From Euleptes europaea (lineage: Eukaryota > Chordata > Lepidosauria > Squamata > Sphaerodactylidae): DNA of 64,000 nucleotides. The position numbers were made by a program, and so were the translations under genes. A model generated the notes under the pieces. It worked only from the letters and a program-made list of their open reading frames with translations. It did not search any database and was not told the DNA's origin. Within the stretch, counting starts at the first letter, position 1; the number at the start of each line of letters is the position of its first letter. This document shows, in pieces, positions 12,012-23,806 of this stretch. The DNA lies in contig NC_079326.1 in NCBI RefSeq assembly GCF_029931775.1, positions 10,632,604-10,696,603 of the forward strand, in the 5' to 3' direction.

Positions 12012-15000
12012 GTGAGGGCGGGCAGGAGCGCGGCCTTCTCTGGGGTGGCCCCGGGGAGCTCCAGCAAGCCTCCGCAGGCCTTTAGCGAAGACCCGCTAAT
12101 GGGCCATTATTGTTCTTTGGTGCCTTGTGTTGCACAGTGGGTCGCCGGGTTAGTCTGTCTGCAGGCGTAGAAAAGGGCCAGAGTCCAGGAGCACCTTAAA
12201 GACTTAACAAAAATATTTTCTGGCAGGGTGTGAGCTTTCGGGAGCCACAGCTCACTTCTTCAGAGAAAAAAGCAAGAGTCCAGTAGCACCTTAAAGACTT
12301 AACAAAAATATTTTCTGGCAGGGTGTGAGCTTTCGGGAGCCACTGTTCACGCTGTGGCTCACAAAAGCTCACACCCTGCTAGAAAATACTCTTGTTAGTC
12401 TTTCAGGTGCTACTGGACTCTGGCCCTTTTCTACTACTTGTGTTGCACAGAAGAGGTACGTGCGGCGGGGGGGGGGGCGTTAGGAAAGCTCTTCCTGTGG
12501 AAATCTCCACTCTCAAGCAACTAAGTTAAAGGTGGAGCGGCTATCTTAGTGACAACCCTTTCTGCCTTGTCCCTTTATCCTTTTGTGTTGTGTGTACTAT
12601 ACCAAAGGCCATTCTTGAAAAAAAGGCTGTGTACAAATGTTAGCAAACCAGATATATACACAAGGCAACAGTACACAATGCCATCATGTTTGGGATTTCA
12701 TAGAATGCTTCCTTTGGAAGCAATTACTACAATTCCTGTAAAAGTTGCCACTCTTTTGACCAGGACAAATGTTCACTGCATGAGACAGTTGTGGGGATGG
12801 AAGAGCCAAACAGGTGTTGATCCAAAGTAGGCTGAGGCAGGCCACCCCCCTCAATTCTTCTTGTAATGCAGTCAGGTGAAAGTGCTGCAGGTGCAGTTGA
12901 TCTAAATGTGTGATTAGGTTGTTTTGCCTTGTTATGTCCTGTTTTTTGTTGCTATTTACAGGAGATCAGGAAAGTTGTTCAAACTCTGGAGCAAACAGCT
13001 CGGGAAATTCTGACAGTGCTACAGGGGGTCCACCAAGGTTCTGGATTCCAGGACAGTAAGTCAAGATATATTTTTTTATTTTTTTTATTATTATTTTTAA
13101 TAAAATAAAATTTTATACAATTGGTAAACAAAACTACCAGACACTTCTTCGGAAGTCTGGTGATGGGTCACTTTTTTTTCCGGTGGGTGGGGGGAAAGGG
13201 TATTTTTGGATATGATGTTTATATTGAATACTGAATTTTATTGAATACGATGTATAAATACCCTTTTATAATTCTCTTTTTTCTTTTAATTTTACTGTTT
13301 GTTTTGTTAAAAATAAAAATTATATTAAAAAAAAAGATCTGCTGGTGTCTTGCCTTTGGTATATAATCACATTGCTGAGAGTGTGATAGGCATGCTATAT
13401 TAGTGAGACTGATGATAAAATGTCAGGATGAATTCCCTTGACGAATGAGTGCCACATACTGTTAAGAATGTAGGCTCCTGTTCTTTGTGAACAGAAGATG
13501 TAGAGTAGTGAACCAGGCAAAAAATACTTGATTAGCTGATCAGTTGAATATTCAAAACTGTAGCACAAAGTGGACTTGTAGCCATGAAAGCTTGTACATT
13601 TTCCACTTAACAATTTTTGCTGATGGTTTTAATGCTTGAAATTTGTAAAATAAACTGAATACCTAGCTGTTTCCCCTCTTGGCTGAGAATGCTATCAATG
13701 CTATTTGCTTGTTCTCTAATTTCAGTACCAAAGAAGTGTCAGAAGGCTCGTGAACACTTTGGCACAGTAAGAGCACAGCTGGCCTCGCTGAAAATAAAAT
13801 TTCCTGCAGATCAGTATTACAGGTGAGTAAGCTACCTCTTCTCCCCACCTGGGGGACTCAACAACTTTGCTAATACAGCACAGTGCATCCCCATGGAATA
13901 CAATCTACTCTCTTATCTAGCCCCTCCCCCCAATTCTCTAACAATGTTTTAAAATGAAAAACGAAGGCCAAGTCTTCTGGAGAGAAGAGTGATTTGTTTG
14001 GCAGGAAGCTGAGTTCCAGGAAGTTAATGTGTACATGAACAGTTTTGATCTGCTTCATGTCCTCATAATTCAGGTAGAGGGATGTGGGAGAGCAGAAGCA
14101 TTTTGCTACTCAGTTGGTCTAGTGTGGTGTAGTGGTTCATGAGCTGGACCCCTGTGTCTGAGCAGACCTGGGTTCAAATGTCAACTTAAATGTCCTTGGG
14201 CGACCTTGAGCCAGTCACTGCGTCTCAATATCATATTGCTTGCAGTGGCGTTGTGAAGATAAAATGGGAGATTATCTTCCCATAACTGCCAAGCTCCTTG
14301 AGGAAAGGTAGGGGATGATAAAAACGTGCTTGGTATAGATTCAGAAGCAATTTTCTTATGTGTTAAGCTTACCTACCTTATTCTGCTATCTAGAAGCCTT
14401 AATTGTTAAAGGCTGTCACAACAAGCTTAAACATCTGAATTTTCCGTACAGATTTCATGAACATTGGAGGTTTGTGCTGCAGCGCTTGGTATTCTTGGCA
14501 GCATTTGTTGTCTACTTGGAGACAGAGACATTAGTGACCCGGGAGGCTGTTACAGAAATACTTGGAAGTAGGTAATCAGTTTTCCACTAGAGTGGGATAA
14601 ATGCCTTTTTCTTTAGAGAATTAGCAAAACGTTTGCCCTGGCTTGAAATTAAGATGCAGAAAGACTCCTTCCTCACATTTTGACTTGTTTCCTTTATCTT
14701 GAAAAATAGTAAACCTGGTAGCAATATGTTCAATGTTTTGGAGCTACGTTGGCAAAGTTATAAACAGTTTACAAAAATGTGAACTGTCCATAGTAAGAAT
14801 ACGGATCAGTAACAACAATTTTGGGCGCAATTTGGGCGTCAATCTTGTGTAACTACCATACAAGCTAGACTTCAATCTGTTTAGCCCAACAATGTCTGGT
14901 CTGGATTGCAGCAAGACTGCCTGGGTCATGGACAGAGGTCTTTTTACCCTCATTGCTTGAAACTCATTGAACTGGAGGCACTGGGGATAGAACTGGAAAC

Positions 15001-16673
15001 CTCTTGCTTGAAAAGAACCTGCTCTGCCACTTTTGCTATATCTCCTTTGATTCAGTGCTCAGATGAGTTGATGAAGAGGAAGGCCTGACTTGAAGTAGCA
15101 CAAGGGATCCTGCATCTTTGAAATCTTTCTGAGTCTGTTGAGAAAATTGTTTGCCTGGTTTGCTGCTGGTATTGGTGTCAGAGATGAATTCAGATTAATT
15201 CTTTTCCTTTGCAGTTGAAGCTGAAAGAGAGAAGGGTTTCCATCTGGATATTGAGGATTACCTCTCTGGAGTGCTGACTCTTGCTAGTGAGCTGGTAAGT
15301 GGAGAGTACTGAAAAGTTGTATAACTATCCTATGTATTGTTACCGACATAGCCAGCCTGTAAGTAACAACAAACGAATGCCATGCATTTTCTCATGTATT
15401 GTTATTGAGCAAAGCTTGAGGTTAATTCATTTTTGATTAAACTGCTAGTTCACCTACCCAGTGTAAACAAAGATAGGCCTTCTGCTAGTAGTCCTGGTGG
15501 CATATTAGTCACTAAAATAGTTGATCCTCCTCACAAACTTAGCGGTCCGTGACCCCGCTTGCTGAGGTAAGACAGTTAGTGACCAGAGTCAGGGCTTTGC
15601 CAGCGGTGGTACCTTGTTTGTGGAATGCCTTGCCCCATGAGTCTTGCTTTGCACCCATGGTACTCTCATCTAGGCACCCACCTCTTTACCCAGCGTTTTA
15701 ATTAGGGGTTGACCTCTTACATGGTTTTTACAGTCTGTTGTAGCCTGTTTTATGAGATTGTTTTAAAGATTGTATGTTTTGTCCTGTGTTCACGCTCTAG
15801 CATGTTTTTTTAATGCTGCGTTGATAGTTAATCAAAAAAAAAAAAAAGCCAGCATGATGTAGTGGTTTGGAGCAGTGGAGTCTGATCTGGAGAACCGGGT
15901 TTGATTCCCCACTCCTCCACATGAGCTGCGGAGGCTAATCTGGTGAACTGGATTTGTTTCCCCACTCCTACACACGAAACCAGCTGGGTGACCTTGGGCA
16001 AGTCATTCTCTCTCAGCCCCACCTACCTCACAGGGTGTCTGTTGTGGGGAGGGGAAGGGAAGGCGATTGTAAGACGGTTTGATTCTCCCTTAAGTGGCAG
16101 AGAAAGTCGGCATATAAAAACCAAGTCGTCTTCTTCTTTTAACTTGTCTGTTCTCTGTATCATGTTTAACTTGTAAGCCACCTCAGGCAGGTTTCCTGCA
16201 GAGGCAGAAAATGTTCTAAATAAATAAAACAAATAATAGAAATAAAAAACCCTTAGGATTGAGGCTTCATCAGACGTACTCCTCAGGTTTTTGCTGAAAG
16301 CGCTAAAAGTCCCACTCTGAAAGGGACAAAACAATTACTTCTTACTCAGAAGTTAATTTTATTCTGGATTCTTGTTGGGTTATTTCAGTTCTGACATGCT
16401 TCCCTACTTAGTGTGCCCAACTCTGTGTTTTAATAGTCTAGGCTAGCAGTGAACAGTGTCACAGCTGGAGACTACTCTCGCCCCCTCCGCATCTCTGCAT
16501 TCATCAATGAGCTGGATTCTGGCTTCCGCCTCCTGAACTTGAAGAATGACTCCCTGAGGAAGCGGTACGATGGCCTCAAGTATGATGTCAAGAAGATTGA
16601 GGAGGTGGTTTATGACCTGTCAATCAGAGGGCTTAACAAGGAGGAAACAGATGGTGCTGGTGGGGAGAAATAA
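11946..16673 (+). CDS. TSN: Translin, six coding exons, complete
   Basis: Translin is a small octamer-forming single-stranded DNA/RNA-binding protein. With TRAX it makes C3PO, an endoRNase that acts on RISC passenger strands and tRNA fragments; the nuclease residues sit in TRAX. The six exons join in frame to 690 nt: 229 residues plus stop, against 228 in human. The start MSVSEMFITLQGVL follows a CpG-rich region. Recognisable blocks include the N-terminal basic helix (EEIRKVVQTLEQ), the central RNA-binding stretch RFHEHWRFVLQR at about residues 86-97, the VTAGDYSRP segment, and the C-terminal helix LNLKNDSLRKRYDGLKYD. All five introns have GT/AG ends. The C-terminal tail (after DLSIRG) differs most from mammals. 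Presence of introns excludes a processed copy. Very confident. Confidence 0.97.
12138..12436 (-). mobile_element. Retroposon copy in TSN intron 1, parent family of the minisatellite
   Basis: A 14-bp exact target duplication (CTTGTGTTGCACAG at 12124-12137 and 12437-12450) brackets a 299-bp insert. It begins tgggtcgccgggttagtctg. It holds two head-to-tail partial copies of the 94-bp minisatellite unit, in the opposite orientation to the array, followed by a third copy inverted relative to them. Copies two and three form a hairpin (12276-12343 with 12354-12422, about 10-nt loop). Confidence 0.88.
12962..13055 (+). CDS. TSN: TSN coding exon 2
   Basis: Acceptor tatttacag|gagatc, donor gaca|gtaag. 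Encodes EIRKVVQTLEQ through GSGFQD. Starts in phase 0; the last base opens the Ile codon completed by exon 3. Confidence 0.95.
13056..13725 (+). other. TSN: TSN intron 2
   Basis: Very AT-rich, with poly-T and TAA-rich runs around 13066-13350. No repeat family that I can name. Confidence 0.7.
13726..13822 (+). CDS. TSN: TSN coding exon 3
   Basis: Acceptor ctaatttcag|tacca, donor tacag|gtgagt. Encodes IPKKCQKAREHFGTV through FPADQYY, ending inside an Arg codon. Confidence 0.95.
14119..14325 (+). mobile_element. tRNA-derived SINE (Sauria-type) in TSN intron 3
   Basis: Starts gtgtggtgtagtggttcatgag, followed by a B-box-like gggttcaaatgtc and the 'ccttgggcgaccttgagccagtcac' region, then a worn tail. 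It is more diverged than the copy at 15848. Confidence 0.7.
14452..14567 (+). CDS. TSN: TSN coding exon 4
   Basis: Acceptor ttccgtacag|atttcatg, donor ttggaa|gtaggt. Encodes the basic RFHEHWRFVLQR segment and AFVVYLETETLV. Split Arg codon at the start, split Ile codon at the end. Confidence 0.95.
15215..15294 (+). CDS. TSN: TSN coding exon 5
   Basis: Acceptor cctttgcag|ttgaagc, donor gagctg|gtaagt. Encodes IEAEREKGFHLDIEDYLSG and VLTLASEL. Ends in phase 0. Confidence 0.95.
15520..16225 (+). mobile_element. L2/CR1-type LINE 3' end, split by a SINE (15848-16139)
   Basis: The sense strand carries the degenerate C-terminal end of a LINE reading frame (gccagcggtggtaccttgtt, tggaatgcc, 'cacccacctctttacccagcg'), a T-rich 3' UTR to about 15836, then after the SINE the end 'ttgtaagccacctcaggcag' and an aaataaataaaa tail. 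The left edge is uncertain. Confidence 0.65.
15848..16139 (+). mobile_element. Full-length tRNA-derived squamate SINE
   Basis: Head gccagcatgatgtagtggtt, two near-identical 'ccccactcctMcacaYgaRM' blocks, 'gtgaccttgggcaagtca', 'tgtggggaggggaaggga', and the tail gagaaagtcggcatataaaa with a pyrimidine-rich end. It lies inside the LINE tail, so it is the younger of the two. Minus-strand copies are at 37091 and 37814. Confidence 0.85.
16437..16673 (+). CDS. TSN: TSN coding exon 6 with stop
   Basis: Acceptor ttttaatag|tctaggc. Encodes SRLAVNSVTAGDYSRP through the C-terminal helix and ends KEETDGAGGEK, stop TAA at 16671-16673. Confidence 0.95.
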   Translation, partial: SRLAVNSVTAGDYSRPLRISAFINELDSGFRLLNLKNDSLRKRYDGLKYDVKKIEEVVYDLSIRGLNKEETDGAGGEK

Positions 16674-18000
16674 ATAAGGGCATGTGGAACTGGGTCAATT
16701 ATTGCCTCAGTTTTGCTGCCAATGAAGGAGCTTTAATTGAGCCTCCAGCAGTAGCCAAGAGGAACCACAAGCTGAAAAACCATGTTTTTTTCCTACTGAA
16801 TGTTTTGTATGTTCACATGAAAGCACTCAACTCCTCTGTGAACACCTGACTAGTGGCTGTGTTTGCGGCATGAGTTACCATGTTGTAAACAAACTGGGTT
16901 TTATGAACTGCAGCCATAACTATTTGTTAGCTCTGCACAAGCAGGCATAAGCGTTGTCTGCTGCTGGGCCACAGTTTAATTTTTCCTTTCGGACGTGCTG
17001 AGCCTTGTCCTTCTGGACGTCCACACCGCTCAGTGTGAACTAAGATGGGGGTACTGCAGCTGGTATATAAATATCTTGATCGTTAAAACATGGTTGGGAC
17101 ACTTCATTTCTACTCATACTAGTAATTGTGTATTGCATTAAAGCAAAAAAGGATAATCTGATCAATAGCCATATCATTGGGAATTTGTTTTCAAAGAAAC
17201 ATTGTTTTACTACACTCTGATACTTTTTATATACTTAAGAACTTGATTTGCATAACCTAGTCTTTGAATTTTGTTGTAGAGTCTTTTGACTCTTATAGGC
17301 TGCTTATAGGCATGGCATTAAGTATACACCAGACATTTAAGGATCACAAATCCTAAAACATCTGTTGCATGTGTTGGCTTTAAGCATGCACTTGTGGAGG
17401 CCAGTAGACAGATGCTAATGGTAGGAGCATTTTGTTGGCGGTATTTGTGATCCTTTAGATTCCAGGTGACTTGTTTCATATTTCTATCATTTTGTATTGC
17501 ATCTCTTTGTAAGACCCTAAGGTGGCAGTAAAGAAAGTATTTGACTAATGAAAATAGCTAAATTATTGCCCTTCTCTTGATCCTAAACACACTTACTTGG
17601 AGGCAAGTTCTTCTACTTCATTGTGTATAGAGGATCGCAGCCTTAGTAGTATAGTCTCTAAGTTGCGGATACAAAGCAAAATGACCGGTCACTTGTATGT
17701 GTTTCTCTTCTGCATTAGTGCTTAATGCCCATCTTCCAAAGCAAATTTACATATGTTTCTTTCTTCAGTGTATAGTGTCATTTTTCATGTTGTATGCGTT
17801 GTTGGATTTTTCACCCTAAAGTTTTCCTTTGATAATGGTCACATCCAAAGAATATCTTCATACTTTACAAATTAGTAGCTGTAAGTAACTTTGTTTGTAA
17901 AATTTTTGCCTTGTTCTGGTTATGTTTTTTTATTAAATGTTCACTGGGAAGAAAATGCTTCCATTGTTAATCTGGGTAAATAAAGAGAACCCTGTTCTTC
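16674..18000 (+). other. TSN: TSN 3' UTR
   Basis: About 1.3 kb without repeats, between the stop codon and the AATAAA at 17979-17984. An earlier ATTAAA near 17137 could give a shorter form. Assigned by position and lack of other features; long 3' UTRs are known for TSN in mammals. Confidence 0.6.
17979..17984 (+). terminator. TSN: TSN poly(A) signal AATAAA
   Basis: Canonical AATAAA followed within 25-40 nt by a T/CT-rich downstream element (ctgttcttc, ctcctcttccttctttt). Confidence 0.55.
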
Positions 18001-18880
18001 AGCAGTTCTCCTCTTCCTTCTTTTGGTGCTTATATTGGGGGAGAGGGCACCTAATTCAGTTTAGATTTTATGGGATCTAAAGAAGCGCATCGGAATGCTG
18101 TTAATGTGCAAACTGGTGTATATCAGTGCACACAGAAGATGTGTTTCTGCCTTTATAAAAATCAGTCTTTTAATTTAAACATTTAACCATTAGAATTTTG
18201 TTGTTGTCTCTGCTCTTTCAGCAATAAGTTATCTTCTAACTAAATATGTGTGACAAATGTTACTATAGCTGGGATGGTTGATGGAGGCAGTCAGATCTAT
18301 AAATGAGGTCCATCTCAAAGTTAAAGTTCATTAAGAGAATTGCAGGTTCCCAAATCCACAAATGTATACTAGCAAAGAACATATAAATTGACAGTGATAA
18401 AAGGATTACAAAGTGTCTGTTTGGGAAGGTGAAGAGTCCCTTTGAGAGTTCTTTACAAAGAAAAGCACATTACAATTCTACAGAAATGCAAGATGGGATA
18501 CAGGGAAGTTCACGTAGCACAAGGGGTGTTTTCAGTGTCTTTGTGTTTCTGCTCATGCGAGAGCTCTTCCATAAGTAGAAATGTTCTGTGGGATGCAACC
18601 CCAAAGATCCTTTTGGCTGTGGTTATTTCCAGCTGGAAACATGTGCCCAAACATGATAAATGTGTTGCCTCTCCCTTTCTATTCCAATAGCTGGGGCTGG
18701 GCAGATGGAACCCTTTTAAAGAGGTTAAAGTTCTGGAAGGAAGAGTGAGGGCCTGGATTCGGTCTTTGTCCAAACTGGTGGAAATTCTAACCTTGTTGAA
18801 AGGGTTCTGTGCACACACAGCCCCCCCTCCCGCTTCAAGTGTGCTCCTTTGGCCAGGAGTACTAATCTTGAATGCTTTAT
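18001..18880. other. Intergenic, nothing recognised
   Basis: Between TSN and the convergent RhoGEF gene. Frames of up to 102 codons on both strands overlap each other and lack recognisable protein features. Confidence 0.5.
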
Positions 18881-19062
18881 AGAAGGCATAGAGTTGGAAG
18901 GGTCCATAAAGGCCATCTAGTCCAACCCCCTGCTGAATGAAAGATGAGCCTAGAGCATCCCTGACAAGTGTTTGTCCAGCTGCTGCTTGAGGACTGCCAG
19001 TGAGGGGAGCTCACCACCTCCCATGGCAGCCAATTCCACTGTTGAACTACTCTCACTAAAAA
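18881..19062 (-). mobile_element. CR1-type LINE 3' end
   Basis: The plus strand shows the reverse complement of a CR1-like end: catagagttggaagggtcca, ggccatctagtccaacccc, tcaccacctcccatggcagc. On the minus strand it still reads as the C-terminal end of a LINE protein (WNWLPWEVVSSPHWQ). Confidence 0.75.
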
Positions 19063-19856
19063 AAATAAAAGCAGTAAATAGCTACGCAACAAAAGCTAGC
19101 CTCTTCTGACAGTTGAATGTATTCTTTACTTTTTGTATTAACCTCCAAGTGCTAGAAGACCAGCTTAGATGTATCTAAAATGTTTTTGGTAGGCTGAAAA
19201 AACTCAACAGTTGGAGCCGAGAAGGGTGGAGAGAGACATATTAATAGAGAAATTACTGTAGTTGCTGACCACCGGATATTAGTACAAAATGCAATATCAA
19301 GGTTCAGACACAAACTCAGAAACAGAGTATAATTCAAGTCTGCTACAGGGTTTCTGGTGCGACAATGTTCCCACCCCCAGGACCTATTTCCTGTCAAAGT
19401 ACAGTTGTGTTGTGGGAATGTAACTTCCAAATAGTGGTGAGGGCTTTCATAAACAAGAGAAATGGGAAGGGTTGTAACTTGGCGACAGTTGAAGGCATGG
19501 GAGCTGTGCTAATTCTTTTTTAAAAAAATGAATCCTTTGTGGGATCGACAAATTTGATTGAAGTGTCTGTGGGGAGGAAGTTTCATAAGGGGAGGGGTTG
19601 TCACCCAGTCTCTGTATGCCTTTGCAGTTTGAAATTGGTGTATTGATGGTACAGTCAAGGTGAGCTTATTGACCTAAAAGGCCAAAGTGAAACATAACCA
19701 GGAAATGAACATACAAGATGTTAAGGGCCTTAAGGTCAGAAGCTAGGAACAACAATCCAAGTAAATGTGCTATTGATTGCTTCCCTATCAGGGGAGTCTT
19801 CCATAATGAAACTTCAAGATTAGTACCTGTGCTAGTTTAGCAGTAAAATACAATAG

Positions 19857-19952
19857 GAGTTCAACAGCATCTTAAGGAAGTGTGGTCTAATTCATACAAG
19901 CTTATGCTGGAAGAAATGCTGTTAGTCTTTAAGGTGCATTGAACTCGCATCA
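19857..19952. repeat. Short inverted-repeat retroposon remnant
   Basis: Left arm gagttcaacagcatcttaag and right arm ctttaaggtgcattgaactc are imperfect reverse complements around 'gcttatgctggaag'. The right arm resembles the 'gttagtctttcaggtgctactggactc' part of the 94-bp minisatellite unit. A similar worn copy lies at about 20770-20850. Confidence 0.5.
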
Positions 19953-19999
19953 GGGCCTGGAGCCTTTGTCTCGGCTTACTTATTTGACTTAGCAACTGA

Positions 20000-20192
20000 G
20001 CCAGTGTTGTGTAGTGGCTAGTGTGCGGAAGACCCAGGTTGGAATCCTCACTCAGGCATGGAAGCTTGGTGGGGATCCTTGGGCCAGTTAGGGTTATTGT
20101 GAGGATAAAACGGAGACAAGGATAACAAGGTGAGCCACTTAGCGGCCCCATTGAGGAGGAAGGGTGGGGTATAAATGAAGCAAACAAATACT
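20000..20192 (+). mobile_element. tRNA-derived SINE (Sauria-type)
   Basis: Head gccagtgttgtgtagtggct, then gacccaggttggaatcctca (B box), ccttgggccagt, gtgaggataaaacggaga, and the tail gggtggggtataaatgaagc. Confidence 0.8.
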
Positions 20193-22460
20193 TCATCCTT
20201 CCAACCATACTGCCTGTTTCAAAGGTCATTCAAGCCCATATTTCGACTTGGTATTTTTTGTAAATTCCATGCAACATGTTGTAGCCCATCTGTGTTTTGT
20301 AATAGTAGTGTTCAAAAATAACTAGTCTTGGAGGCTACTGATGCCTTTTATGTTGTGCAGAAATGTTTGAAAACTTAATGCAACCCACTTCCAAGATTCA
20401 GATCTTTTGTGCACTGACAAGCAAGGAAAAGGTAAATTGGGTGAAAGTTAGAAAACCCTCAAGAGTTATGGCCATTCTGTAGCCATGTGTGTTGTTTTCA
20501 TTCACACATACTGAGCTTTAATATGCAAACAAGCCACTCATTCAGAACAGACAACATCAACTCCTACTAGCCAGGGGTGAGACCAGGAAGAGAATCACGG
20601 TCAAAGCTATATATTAGGTGAGCAAGTTTTGGGACACCGGGTGAGCGTAAAGGAATGAATACCTTGGGGTAGGTCTAGCTACAAAACTGTGTCCCCCCAC
20701 CAAGATAAGAAACACCAGTGGGGCAATTATGCTTTCTTAGAGCAAACCCAAATGGATTCCCATGGCAGCTTTAAAGACAACCAATTTATTCTGGCAAAAG
20801 CCTCTTATGCCTCAATCTGTTTGTCTTTAATAGTACCACAAGACTAATTGTTATTGAAGGTCATAACTAGTATTATAGATCTGTGCTGGGCATATGCACA
20901 TCATTGTACGTCTCTCCTACCTTAGATATGTACTGGAAACTTAACTCCACCTTCAGAAACACATGTTTTTATCAAAGCCTAAGATCACTAGCTATAAACT
21001 TGCTTTACGTTATCCAGAAGAAATAGGGTCAAAATGGGCAAACAGAGTTTACCGTTCTTTCAAAATATTGCAATTCAGCAGTATTTAGTAATTTCAGAAA
21101 TGGATTGAGAATTCACGACAAGGGTTTAAGAAAGTGCTTACCATTGATAACAGTCCCTACTAAATCTTATTCTTCCACTAGAATTATAGGTGTTTTAATT
21201 TGGCTGTGGTACAGGGTACAGTATTTGCCCATAACAGATTTTGTTTTGTTGGGTGGGAGGCTGTTGTAATTTTTAAAATGTTGGTATTCAAACAAGAAAT
21301 GCACCAAACTGCTCAAAGGAACAATAAAATATTAAAACATTTTATGATGTTAATCTACAGTATAATGCAATGGAACTCCTTTTAAATTAAAATTTTGAAA
21401 TACACTAGATTACATCATTTAAATAATCACAAGTTAGGAGAGGTAACTGAACCTTGTTACACAGAAGCACAGTTCAGAACTACTTCTGATGCATCACATT
21501 CCTTGAACTTCTACAATGGATTTTTCGCCCTTTAAAAATAAATCCAGTGATCCATAGAGTATTGCTTATCCAGAGGATTCTATAAATGTTCTGAAATGTT
21601 TGTGAGTGAACTCTGAAGAAATGCTGGCTTCCCTTTTGAGTTTTATATTTTACATGCATTTGATAAAAAGTAAAACTAGACTAGCACCTTCTTGGGCTTG
21701 AGGATAAAAGCAGACAAAGAAGAGCCAAACCGCAAAAAATGCAAACCCCAAAAGGACCAGCTACTAAAGGAAATACTTGTTGGGCGAGCAAGCTGACATC
21801 AGAAGATAATTATACCATCTAAACATTCTCCTTTTTGGGGTTAATACTGTTCTAAATTGGACCTGGATGTTGCCTAATGCTGTTATAATAAATGCACAAC
21901 GAAACCTCTATCATATATTGTCAAGATTCTTTCCCCCCCCCCCGAACAATCATGCAGAGTCAAACACCTCACACGCTTTCTCTTAGCCCCACAATATTAG
22001 CTCAATGTTTCCTTTCAAGAGACCTGCTCCTTGTAATCTGTTGCCAAATACCTCCTGATTGCCATATGAGAAGATGTTCCTAGCAGTCCACGTCTGAAGG
22101 GCCTGCCTCCCTTGAACAAGTCTTCACAAGCTATGGCCTATTCGTCTGCCAGACTGACAATGCAATATTTTGTCATCTTTGCTGACTTACCTATTTACAA
22201 ATGTGCAAAAGACTCCCATTGCCCAGAAGCCACATCCAGCCCCCACCTAAGCACCTCCTTTTACTCCTGAGTCTGAATGACTAGATCTGCTCTTGCGTGC
22301 AGAAATGCGGTCCTTGGTTCAACTCTTAGATGTACTCTTCAGGCTAACTGCACGTTCCTTATTACCAGCTGGGTAAATTGGTAAAAGTAGTGTGTGGTCT
22401 ACCAGCTCTCTCTCAAGATGGCAGCTTGTTTTCCATGGGGCTTCACTTTCACCCCTTCAG
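20193..22460. other. Intergenic, AT-rich
   Basis: No gene, RNA or clear repeat apart from the small remnant near 20770-20850 (ctttaaagac / gtctttaatag arms). A poly-C run lies near 21932. Confidence 0.5.
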
Positions 22461-23240
22461 ATAGTGTTTCTCAAAAGGGGGATTGTGAACCCTGAGGAGG
22501 AATGTGGGACACAGAGGCTTAGACCTTACAATTTTAGTTTTTAGCCTAATGGTTGTAAAGCGAGGAGTGGAACTTCAGAGTCCCTGACTGGTGTAAAGTA
22601 TCTCAAGGTGGAGTGTTGCAGTAGCAATTATTCCTTTTTTCTTGCTGAGTTTGCAAGTTGAATGAGAGATGACATGCCTGCTGTTTTGATCATCCTTTGT
22701 CTTGGACAGTTAGTTGGAACAATGACAGAAAAAGGCTTGTTTTTGCTTTTTAAGAGTTGTGATTGACCTTCTTATCTTGGTATCTCAGTTAATCTCATAT
22801 GCATTTGCTGATTGGCTATTTGCACCTTTGTTGCTATCTCTTATTTAGGGTAACCAATCAGATATTTAGAAATAGTCACATGATTGTGAGAACCAAACTT
22901 AGAGAAAGATAAGATTGATAATTTTCTCTATAAATAAGCACTCCTGTGGGAAGCAAATCAGATTTCCCTAGCTGGAGGTCTCAGAAAGCAGAGTTTAAGA
23001 TATTGTGTACTTTGGATCTTTTTTGATAATCCCTAAGAGCAGAGACAAAAAGCTAAAAACCTGATTTGTTTTAAATTAGAAACTCTGATCATTTTAGCAT
23101 GCATTTCCACGGTTAACTATCTCATGTCTTTATTTTTTACTGTCTTGCTTAATAAAAATAATCTCTTCTTTAATAAAAAAAAGATTATACAGGTGTCTTG
23201 TTTGGTTGATGGTCACTCAAAAGAGAATAAACCGGATTAA
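22461..23240 (+). other. LTR-like or promoter-like segment, ends not fixed
   Basis: In plus-strand order it has two CCAAT-type boxes (gattggcta near 22811, ccaatcag near 22854), a TATA-like ctataaataagc near 22930, and AATAAA signals near 23151 and 23171. This is the arrangement of an LTR with a U3-R-U5 plan. I could not place TG/CA ends with a matching target duplication. The 8-mer CTCAAAAG occurs near both edges (22471 and 23217), which may be chance. If an LTR, it is an old, isolated one. Confidence 0.3.
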
Positions 23241-23630
23241 CGTCCAAAAGATTAATTTTGTATTATCAAGAGTTAGAGCAGAAGAGTCACTCTCTCTGAC
23301 ATGATGAATCTTAGGGAACTTTGTGACTGTCCAGTGTTTCACAAGTCAAGCTTTTAAAAGACTGCACAGTACAAGTTTCTCTAACAGTGCAGGGGATAAT
23401 TCTGATGCTACAGGAGCTCCTGACAGAACAGCAGCAGTCAGGAACAGAAATGGTAGCCATGGGAGAAGTAGCTCTGTGCGCAATGCACAGGAATGACAGC
23501 AGGGAACACAGCGGCACTGAGGTTATAGGAGCTGGGTGTTTGTACCCAATGAGGTTTCTAGGTTGGGAGTGTGTGGAAGAGCTTGTCAGTTCAGAAATGG
23601 GGCAGTTTCCTAGATTTTAACAAATACTGA

Positions 23631-23636
23631 TTTAAT
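23631..23636 (-). terminator. Possible poly(A) signal (ATTAAA) of the RhoGEF gene
   Basis: ATTAAA on the minus strand about 170 nt past the stop codon; no AATAAA is closer. Confidence 0.35.
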
Positions 23637-23806
23637 GGTACTATATTATATAGTCCTTCTGGGTAGAAAATTAAGTTGTCAAAGGTAGCTCTGATGCCCA
23701 GTAATGGTCATCCTTTGTGGAATTCTGCTGAAAGAGCTATACCAAGGATGAAACTCAGGTCTAGTGCTATTTCTGAGCTGAGCCAAATAATTTCATAATC
23801 GGGCAC

